Origin: Paracoccaceae bacterium
GTDB taxonomy: Bacteria; Pseudomonadota; Alphaproteobacteria; Rhodobacterales; Rhodobacteraceae
Length of the DNA: 11,581 bases
Direction: 5' to 3'
Assembly: GCA_003535335.1 (NCBI GenBank)
Contig: DOHJ01000104.1
Span: 1-11,581 of the forward strand
In this document: positions 6,372-11,581 of the stretch, piece after piece
Position numbering within the stretch: the stretch's first letter is position 1
How the letters are laid out: every line of letters begins with the position of its first letter
The notes under the pieces: model-generated
Seen by the model: the letters and a program-made list of their open reading frames with translations, nothing else
The model's database searches: none
Told to the model about the DNA's origin: nothing
Position numbers and translations under genes: made by a program

Positions 6372-8324
6372 ATGAAAAAAATCACGACACTCATGGGAAC
6401 AGCGATGTTATGCGCATTTCTACCCGGCCAAGTGGTCGCCGAAGCTCATATGGGCGGCCAAAATATGACGTCCGCGCAAAAAATGGCGGCCCAAAAGGCT
6501 AAAAAGCGTCAGATGATGATGCAAATGATGAAAAAGATGAAAGCAGCCGAGGCCGCGCGCATTCCAGCCACAAGGGCGATTTATGATCCTGCCGGTGGTG
6601 AAATGGGCCGTAACCTGCAACGGTTTAACCAGCCATACTGCCTGAACTGGCGCGGCGGGCCAAAGGGAACGTTGTTGCCGGCGGATATGAAGGCGCCGGA
6701 TGTTCCGCCAATGCCCGGTATGCACGGCATCATTGGTGCCGGTTATAATAGTGCGTGTGGTGGCAGCCATGCGTTGCTGGCCTTTAGCAACAAAGGCAAG
6801 GGTGCGTTTGTACGCGGTATGCTGTATCTTGAAAATAACGGCGGCTATTCGACGCCGCTTGCCGGTCCCGATATTGCCAATGACAATGATCGTCTGGCCT
6901 ACAGCATCGGTGCCGGTGTGTTTCGGCCCGATGGCTCGTTTCTGAGCTTTGATATCCGCAGCATGCGCCGCAATGAGGTGCGCTATCCGGGTTTGCCAGC
7001 GCCGCTGCCAAGGCGCATTTCAACCAGTAATCTGGATGTTTTGCGCTATGATCTAAAAGGGAAATACGTGCTTGATGGCGGTATGATCCGGCAGGTCCGT
7101 TTTAGCGCCAATAGTACTGAAATTGATAAAATAAATGATAATCACACCTACGGGGCCGGTTTGCCGTTCCCTGTCGAGGTCCGTGTTAATCGCAAGGTAA
7201 CCAATGTAAATCTGGATCTGGATGGCGGCCACGGGGCCTTTAAATGGACAATCGGGGCTGGCTTTACCTCGGATAACCGCGATGCGGGCCGGTTTGCCCG
7301 ACCTGGTCCGGTCTGGATGCAAAATTCGCCCAATTTTGCCGATGCAACGGTTGAAACCAAATCGTTAAAAGCCAGCGGCGTTTGGGCGCTGGACCAAAAC
7401 CGTCGCATAAAAGGTGCCATTCAGGTCGATTTTGTCGATGCGGATCTGGGCCGGATGATGACGCCGGTTGCGGGCGTGACACCGGCGATGATGTTTAACG
7501 CAACTTACGGGCCGGGTTCGGCCGTTGCCTCCAGTAGCGAAACCAATCTGAATGCCTCGTTGCGTTTTGAAAAAGATTTTGCCAGCCAAAAAGGCCGCTT
7601 TTTTGCCGGTTTGTCGCGTACAGTGCGCACTGCCAATCCGCGCGAGCGTTATTTTGTGCTGACCCATCCGATGGCGGCAGCATCGTGGGTAGGCAATCCG
7701 AATCTTGCGCCTGAAAAACACCACATGCTTGAGGTCGGTGCGGGCTGGAAAGGCGGGCCTTGGGAATTGGCCGGTCGTGCCTACGTCGATCATGTCGAGG
7801 ATTTCATTTTGTGGGATCGCATCCGGCCGGGCAACGCTTTTGCCGGACGTAATATTTTCCGCAATGTTGATGCGCTGATCACCGGGGTCGAGGCCACGGC
7901 GAAATACAAATTCGGCGGTGGGTTCTGGGCCGGTGCCGATATCTGGCTGACCCGTGGTCAAAACACCACGGATAACCGCGCCATCGGGCAAATCCCGCCA
8001 GCCGAGGCGGCTTTGCGTCTGGGTTGGGCCAATCAGAAGTTCTCGATTGAAACCCGCCTGCGTCTGGTTGCCGAACAAACCCGCCGCGATGCCAGCCCTG
8101 CATTTGGCTCTGGTGTTGATAGCACCACCAGCGGTTACGGGGTTTTGGATATCTCGGGTACGTGGAAGCCAAAACCGAATATGGCAATTTCTTTCGGCAT
8201 CGAAAACGTGCTAGACAAGGCCTATACTGGGCATATCGAGCGCAAGGATATTGCCTTTCCGGGCTATGCCAATCCTGTGGCACCGGGCCGTAGCATCTGG
8301 GTCAAAGCAACCATGCGGTTCTAA
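6372..8324 (+). CDS. OprC/NosA-like TonB-dependent copper receptor homologue, apparently without a plug
   Basis: This 650-residue outer-membrane protein has a Sec signal peptide (about 1-23, cleaved near VVA/EA) and a C-terminal Phe typical of beta-barrels. The second half follows OprC/NosA: NPNLAPEK (442-449), the VEDFILWDR strand (475-483), GQIPPAEAALRLGW (539-552), FGIENVLDKAYTGH (608-621) and the closing PGRSIWVKATMRF (638-650). The front is odd. After the signal only about 95 residues precede the first barrel-like strands, where OprC has a far longer plug, and the plug hallmark KGPQT-xxx-GPGG is absent. Instead there is a Met-rich stretch (nine Met in 27-56) and a Cys/Met/His segment with Cys90, Met106, Met114, Met117, His118 and Cys129. 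No TonB box was recognised. Copper is inferred from barrel homology. It is first in a six-gene unit, 34 bases before the next gene. Confidence 0.82.
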   Translation: MKKITTLMGTAMLCAFLPGQVVAEAHMGGQNMTSAQKMAAQKAKKRQMMMQMMKKMKAAEAARIPATRAIYDPAGGEMGRNLQRFNQPYCLNWRGGPKGTLLPADMKAPDVPPMPGMHGIIGAGYNSACGGSHALLAFSNKGKGAFVRGMLYLENNGGYSTPLAGPDIANDNDRLAYSIGAGVFRPDGSFLSFDIRSMRRNEVRYPGLPAPLPRRISTSNLDVLRYDLKGKYVLDGGMIRQVRFSANSTEIDKINDNHTYGAGLPFPVEVRVNRKVTNVNLDLDGGHGAFKWTIGAGFTSDNRDAGRFARPGPVWMQNSPNFADATVETKSLKASGVWALDQNRRIKGAIQVDFVDADLGRMMTPVAGVTPAMMFNATYGPGSAVASSSETNLNASLRFEKDFASQKGRFFAGLSRTVRTANPRERYFVLTHPMAAASWVGNPNLAPEKHHMLEVGAGWKGGPWELAGRAYVDHVEDFILWDRIRPGNAFAGRNIFRNVDALITGVEATAKYKFGGGFWAGADIWLTRGQNTTDNRAIGQIPPAEAALRLGWANQKFSIETRLRLVAEQTRRDASPAFGSGVDSTTSGYGVLDISGTWKPKPNMAISFGIENVLDKAYTGHIERKDIAFPGYANPVAPGRSIWVKATMRF

Positions 8325-8345
8325 TTATAGCTAACGAGCTGAAAC

Positions 8346-8352
8346 AAAGGAG
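8346..8352 (+). promoter_or_regulatory. Ribosome binding site of the first binding protein
   Basis: AAAGGAG lies 6 bases before the ATG at 8359 and supports that start. Confidence 0.7.
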
Positions 8353-8358
8353 AAAATA

Positions 8359-9351
8359 ATGACTGTATTTACGCGTAGGAAAACCCTGCAAATCCTTGGA
8401 GGCACATCTGCTGCCCTTGCTGCTGCTGGTCCGCTGCAGGCTTTTCAAGGGGGGCAACTGGATGTGTTGGGGCTGGCTGGCCCACCCGCGCCGCCAACCC
8501 TGTATCTGTCGCACATGGCAACCCAGCCAGAAGTCACGGCAATGGCAAAAGCCATCGAATTCCAGCAATGGCGCTCGCCTGATATGTTGATTGCGATGAT
8601 GACAAATGGGCAGGTTCAGGTTTCGGCCACGCCGTCCAATACGGCTGCGATCCTTTATAACAAAGGTGTGAAAATCAAGCTGCTGGACATCACCACTTGG
8701 GGTGTTTTGCATTTGGTAACGCGGCGTGATGATATTAAATCGCTGCCTGATCTGAAGGGCAAGAAACTGTTGTCGTTCTTTCGTGGTGGCATGCCCGATA
8801 TCGTCACCCGTTATCTGGCCATGAAGCAAGGCATGGATTTTGACAAGGATGTCGATGTTGCCTATGCCAGCACGCCGATGGAAGGCTTGCAGATGTTCTT
8901 GGCCGGCAAAGCCGACACGATTGTTCTGCCCGAGCCTGCCGTTTCCGCCGCCTTGCTGAAAAGCAAAATGGTAGGGCAGCCGCTGAATACGTTCAGTTTG
9001 CAGGATGTCTGGCAAGAGGTCACAGGCCGTGACCGGATGCCGCAAGCCGGCACATTGGTGCAATCGGAATGGGCCGATAAAAATCCCGAGCGTCTGGCCC
9101 AGATCAAGAAAAGCATCGCCAGTTCAATCGACTGGATGAACAACAACAAGGATGCATGTGCCGCCCTTGGCGCTAAGGAATTTAAACTGCCGGCACCGAT
9201 TATCCGCAAGGCACTGGATAATGTGCATATGGAGCGGGTATCGGCGGCCGAGGCCAAGGAGGATTTGATCTTCTTTTATAACGCCCTATCCGAGCTTTCG
9301 CCAAAACTGATTGGTGGCAAGCTGCCCGATGACGGCTTTTATCTAGATTAA
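8359..9351 (+). CDS. ABC transporter periplasmic binding protein (SsuA/NMT1-like), Tat-type signal
   Basis: This 330-residue solute-binding protein resembles the SsuA/TauA/NMT1 type that feeds SsuBC-like ABC importers. Residues 1-29 form a twin-arginine-type signal: TRRKTLQ (5-11), a hydrophobic stretch and a cleavage-like LQAFQ end. Type II binding-protein marks include DVLGLAGPPAPPTLYLS (35-51), the loop with TPSNTAAILYNKG (91-103), LPDLKGKKLL (129-138) and the MEGLQMFLAGKADTIVLPEPA segment (174-194). Binding residues cannot be read with confidence. The protein is fairly rich in Met, for example SHMATQ, DMLIAMM and MPDIV. The gene lies between the receptor and the permease, so it is the likely cognate binding protein. 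Ligands of this family range from sulfonates to thiamine precursors and nitrate, so the copper link rests only on the receptor. Confidence 0.85.
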   Translation: MTVFTRRKTLQILGGTSAALAAAGPLQAFQGGQLDVLGLAGPPAPPTLYLSHMATQPEVTAMAKAIEFQQWRSPDMLIAMMTNGQVQVSATPSNTAAILYNKGVKIKLLDITTWGVLHLVTRRDDIKSLPDLKGKKLLSFFRGGMPDIVTRYLAMKQGMDFDKDVDVAYASTPMEGLQMFLAGKADTIVLPEPAVSAALLKSKMVGQPLNTFSLQDVWQEVTGRDRMPQAGTLVQSEWADKNPERLAQIKKSIASSIDWMNNNKDACAALGAKEFKLPAPIIRKALDNVHMERVSAAEAKEDLIFFYNALSELSPKLIGGKLPDDGFYLD

Positions 9352-9358
9352 AAAAACG

Positions 9359-9389
9359 GCTGCGGGGGCAGGGATGTTCCCGCAGCTTT
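9359..9389 (+). terminator. Stem-loop between binding protein and permease genes
   Basis: GCTGCGGG (9359-9366) and CCCGCAGC (9379-9386) form an 8-bp perfect GC-rich stem with a 12-base loop. The stem is preceded by an A-run and followed by TTT. It starts 7 bases after the binding-protein stop and ends before the permease ribosome site. It may be a partial terminator or a 3' stabiliser that makes binding protein more abundant than permease and ATPase, a common pattern in ABC operons. Confidence 0.6.
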
Positions 9390-9404
9390 GCTTTATGCAA
9401 AACT

Positions 9405-9410
9405 GGAAGG
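9405..9410 (+). promoter_or_regulatory. Ribosome binding site deciding the permease start
   Basis: GGAAGG lies 7 bases before the GTG at 9418. It favours that codon over the in-frame TTG at 9388, which overlaps the 3' edge of the stem-loop and has no ribosome site. Confidence 0.65.
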
Positions 9411-9417
9411 GCGTGGC

Positions 9418-10233
9418 GTGATCAAGCAATACCTGAAGGATTCAGGCGCATATCTCTGGAGCGGTTGGGGTGCTGCCTCGGCTTTGTTGCTGTTTGTGGC
9501 GCTTTGGGAATATGGCCATCAGGTTTACGGCTCTTTGATTTTGCCATCACCCACCGAAACCATGCAGGCATTAAAAGGTATTTATGACGAAGGTATCGCG
9601 GTTCCTGCTTCGATAACCACCGCCAAGCGGGCCATGTTCGGGTTTTTTATGGCCGTGGGCTTTGGCAGCATTTTAGGCATGGCGGCCGGCCTGTCGATGA
9701 CAGCGGCCCGCGCCATGCGCCCGATTGTGACGGTTGCTTTGGGCATTCCGCCAATCACCTGGGTTGTGCTGGCGTTGATGTGGTTTGGCATGGGCGGCGG
9801 ATCGGCCGTGTTTACGGTGGTTGTCACCACTTTGCCGATCACCTTTGCCGGTGCAATGATGGGCACACGCACGCTGGATCAGGGTCTAAAGGACATGGCC
9901 AGATGCTATCACACACCACCCTTGATGATGCTGTGGGACGTTTATCTGCCGCATGTTTTATCCTATCTGTTTCCGGCCTGGATTACCGGCCTTGGTATGG
10001 CTTGGAAAATTGCCGTGATGGGGGAATTGCTGTCGACCACTGATGGCATTGGCGGCGAAATGGCCCTGACTCGGATCAGCATGGACACGGCGGGCACATT
10101 GGCGCTGTTATTGTTGTTGCTGGCTATGTTGATGGCTGTGGAATATTTGATGCTGGAGCCAATCCAGCGAAAACTTGAACCTTGGCGCAATAAAGCCGGT
10201 CAAGGTAATTTCAACACCCCCAAGGGGATATAA
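9418..10233 (+). CDS. ABC transporter permease (SsuC/TauC-like)
   Basis: This 271-residue inner-membrane permease belongs to the binding-protein-dependent transport family. Six membrane segments are seen at about 17-33, 71-93, 102-124, 129-148, 180-204 and 223-246. The cytoplasmic EAA loop, which contacts the ATPase, is at about 155-195 (GLKDMARCYHTPPLMM followed by VYLPHVL). Its canonical 'EAA-xxx-G' is here D159-M-A-RCY-H165, so the usual Gly is replaced by His with a Cys two residues before. That is unusual and may alter ATPase coupling or simply be lineage drift. Transmembrane segments contain many Met. The start chosen (GTG 9418) removes 10 residues that a TTG start would add. The ATPase gene follows after 2 bases. 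Confidence 0.88.
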   Translation: MIKQYLKDSGAYLWSGWGAASALLLFVALWEYGHQVYGSLILPSPTETMQALKGIYDEGIAVPASITTAKRAMFGFFMAVGFGSILGMAAGLSMTAARAMRPIVTVALGIPPITWVVLALMWFGMGGGSAVFTVVVTTLPITFAGAMMGTRTLDQGLKDMARCYHTPPLMMLWDVYLPHVLSYLFPAWITGLGMAWKIAVMGELLSTTDGIGGEMALTRISMDTAGTLALLLLLLAMLMAVEYLMLEPIQRKLEPWRNKAGQGNFNTPKGI

Positions 10234-10235
10234 AA

Positions 10236-10973
10236 ATGCTGCGTTGGGAAAATATCAGTCACCGTTTTGGCCTGAATGATGTGCTGGAAGATATTGATAT
10301 CGTTTTGGAAAAAGGCAAGGTTATCAGCCTTGTCGGGCCTTCGGGCTGTGGTAAATCCACCTTGCTGAATATTGCAGCCGGCCTGTTTGATCCCAGCCAA
10401 GGCGAGCTGGTTAACGGTTTTGAGCGTTTGGCAATTGTGTTTCAGGATCATCGTTTGCTGCCTTGGCGGCGGGCGGTTGATAATATCGCTTATGGGTTAA
10501 AGGCCCGCGGAATTGCAAAAAACGAGCGCCATAAAATCGCCGGCAAACTGGCGCTTCGGATGGGGCTGGATGACGATGACCTGAGCAAATTTCCGCATGA
10601 ATTATCTGGCGGGATGCGCCAGCGTGTCTCGCTAGCCCGTGCGCTGGCGGTGGAGCCGGATCTGTTGCTGCTGGACGAGCCATTTAGCGCGCTTGACGTT
10701 GGCCTGCGCCGTGACCTTCAGGATCTGGTGGTCAGCCTGATTGCCGAGCATGGCCTATCGGGCGTTTTTGTGACCCATGATTTATCCGAGGCCCTGCGCC
10801 TGAGTGACGAAATTGTCGTGATGGCCCCTGACCCGGGCCGGATCGTTTATCGCCAGCAAATTGCATTGCCGGTTGTTCAGCGCGATGAAACCTACGTGTT
10901 TCAGGCCGTTGGAGAACTGATGCAAGTGTCAGCCGTGGATGCTGCTTTTCGAATTGATGAAAAAGCGGCCTAA
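10236..10973 (+). CDS. ABC transporter ATPase (SsuB/TauB-like)
   Basis: This 245-residue nucleotide-binding subunit powers the importer on the cytoplasmic side of the membrane. Walker A is GPSGCGKST (34-42), the Q-loop is Gln70 (VFQDHRLLPW), the signature is LSGGMRQR (123-130), Walker B is LLLLDEP (143-149), the D-loop is SALD (151-154) and the switch His is H181 (VTHDLSEAL). All catalytic residues are present, so it should be active. Length and the DHRLLPW motif fit the SsuB/TauB/NrtD branch. The start is 2 bases after the permease stop, with an AAGGGG-type ribosome site inside the permease 3' end, so the two are probably translated together and form one complex. Confidence 0.93.
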   Translation: MLRWENISHRFGLNDVLEDIDIVLEKGKVISLVGPSGCGKSTLLNIAAGLFDPSQGELVNGFERLAIVFQDHRLLPWRRAVDNIAYGLKARGIAKNERHKIAGKLALRMGLDDDDLSKFPHELSGGMRQRVSLARALAVEPDLLLLDEPFSALDVGLRRDLQDLVVSLIAEHGLSGVFVTHDLSEALRLSDEIVVMAPDPGRIVYRQQIALPVVQRDETYVFQAVGELMQVSAVDAAFRIDEKAA

Positions 10974-10989
10974 TACCGGAGGAAGTAAA

Positions 10990-11283
10990 ATGTCTACTAG
11001 TTTTATGCATGTTGGTAAGTTTGTTGTTGCCCCGGAAAACCGCGACGCCTTTGTTGCGGTGATTAAGGATTACGAGGCAAACGTCAAACAACACGGGCTG
11101 GATCATTCGCACCTGATCGAAGCTGAAAATGAATCCGAGACCTTTTGGTATGTCACTATGTGGCAATCGCGCACGGCTTGGGAACTGGTCGAGGAAATGC
11201 CCGAACATCTGGATATGCACGCCAAGCGCGACCCGTTGCTGGCCCAGCCCACAAACCAGAACTTTGGTAAAATAATTCTGTAA
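10990..11283 (+). CDS. ABM-fold (antibiotic biosynthesis monooxygenase-like) small protein
   Basis: This 97-residue protein has the layout of the ABM/YgiN dimeric alpha-beta barrel family, which includes quinol monooxygenases and haem-degrading IsdG-like enzymes. It shows an N-terminal strand with the P-E-N-R-D-A-F turn (15-21), a helix ending KQHGLDHSHLIEAE (33-46), the strand TFWYVTMWQSRTAWE (51-65) and the helix EHLDMHA (72-78). Key ligands cannot be assigned. It has six His: H7, H35, H39, H41, H73 and H77. The ATG at 10990 has GGAGGA at its usual spacing. The gene sits 16 bases after the ATPase and 19 before the second exported protein, so it is embedded in the transport operon. It may modify, release or bind the imported ligand; this is inference. 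Confidence 0.75.
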   Translation: MSTSFMHVGKFVVAPENRDAFVAVIKDYEANVKQHGLDHSHLIEAENESETFWYVTMWQSRTAWELVEEMPEHLDMHAKRDPLLAQPTNQNFGKIIL

Positions 11284-11302
11284 ACAACTGGAGAATAAAA
11301 TA

Positions 11303-11581
11303 ATGCTAAACCTAATCAAACCAATAGCGCTTGGCGCGGTGCTGGCGCTGTCGGCCCCTGCGGCATTTGCCAAAGATGTTCGGTTTTTAATTAAGCCAAG
11401 CGGCGGCTCTTTGCCGTTGTTCGTGCTGCAGGCCAAAGCGGCCGATTTTTTGCCCAAAGGCACCAATATCGTCTTTAAGGCTGATGCAAAAGGCAAAGAA
11501 GACATAGTAAAAGCGCTGAAAACCAAATCGGTGGAGTATACGCCGACGATCCACGGCATGGGTGCAATGCTGCAGATGAAG
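11303..11581 (+). CDS. Exported, possible second solute-binding protein (3' end outside window)
   Basis: Ninety-three codons are visible and the frame runs off the right edge. Residues 1-23 are a Sec signal peptide (hydrophobic GAVLALSAPAAFA, cleavage before KD). The mature part begins DVRFLIKPSGGSLPLFVLQA (25-44), followed by an FKADAKGKEDIVKALKTKSVE segment (58-78) and HGMGAMLQMK. The early beta-strand followed by GG-x-LPLFV resembles the first lobe of NMT1/SsuA-type binding proteins, but the visible length is too short for certainty. CTGGAG lies about 9 bases before the ATG. A second binding protein beside a Tat-exported one would be unusual in a single ABC operon. It might instead be a periplasmic chaperone or a partner of the receptor. 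Confidence 0.6.
   Translation, partial: MLNLIKPIALGAVLALSAPAAFAKDVRFLIKPSGGSLPLFVLQAKAADFLPKGTNIVFKADAKGKEDIVKALKTKSVEYTPTIHGMGAMLQMK

Noticed and set aside
7365..8078. 237-codon frame on the - strand inside the receptor gene
   Set aside because: It is antisense to a clear OprC-like barrel sequence, with no ribosome site or domain.
8302..9063. 253-codon frame on the - strand
   Set aside because: It is antisense to the binding protein gene and has no recognisable product.
9388..9417. TTG start for the permease
   Set aside because: It overlaps the edge of the stem-loop and has no ribosome site. GTG 9418 has GGAAGG 7 bases upstream.
10939..10989. N-terminal extension of the ABM protein into the ATPase gene
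   Set aside because: The extension lies within the ATPase 3' end, and the ATG at 10990 has its own GGAGGA.
10732..11559. 275-codon frame on the - strand at the right end
   Set aside because: It lies opposite three well-supported + strand genes that each have ribosome sites.

Overview
The window looks like chromosomal DNA from an alphaproteobacterium, most likely of the Rhodobacterales/Roseobacter type with moderate GC. The grounds are the sarcosine oxidase SoxA/SoxG proteins of that lineage, the dnaG-rpoD pairing, a cluster of CcrM-type GANTC sites, and FnrL-type boxes. All supported genes lie on the + strand. No rRNA, tRNA, CRISPR array or complete mobile element was seen.

Left part (1-1430): about 300 bases with no supportable gene are followed abruptly by the last ~195 codons of sarcosine oxidase alpha (soxA), with no start or upstream coding sequence, then an intact soxG. 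The soxBDA portion that should precede it is missing, so there is a genomic (or assembly) junction near position 300-311.

Middle (1511-5943): a housekeeping block of dnaG (primase), rpoD (primary sigma factor) and a small DUF1294 membrane protein that starts at the base after the rpoD stop. Five GANTC sites lie within 58 bases between dnaG and rpoD, two of them forming a perfect 7-1-7 palindrome.

Right part (5944-11581): a 428-base regulatory region precedes a tightly spaced accessory operon. The genes are an outer-membrane receptor barrel related to the TonB-dependent copper receptors OprC/NosA, a Tat-type periplasmic binding protein, an SsuC/TauC-type permease, an ABC ATPase, a 97-residue ABM-fold protein, and a second Sec-exported possible solute-binding protein cut by the window end. 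The regulatory region has two FNR/CRP-family boxes whose first bases are exactly 100 bp apart, a 16-bp perfect palindrome touching the second box, and a long leader with a 9-bp hairpin. The receptor appears to lack the classical TonB plug and instead has a short Met-rich, Cys-containing N-terminal segment.

Inference: the operon probably moves copper, or a copper complex, from the outer membrane to the cytoplasm under low oxygen or nitrogen-oxide conditions. That would fit supply to copper enzymes such as nitrous oxide reductase or terminal oxidases. The substrate is not shown by the sequence. The receptor's homology is the only direct pointer to copper.
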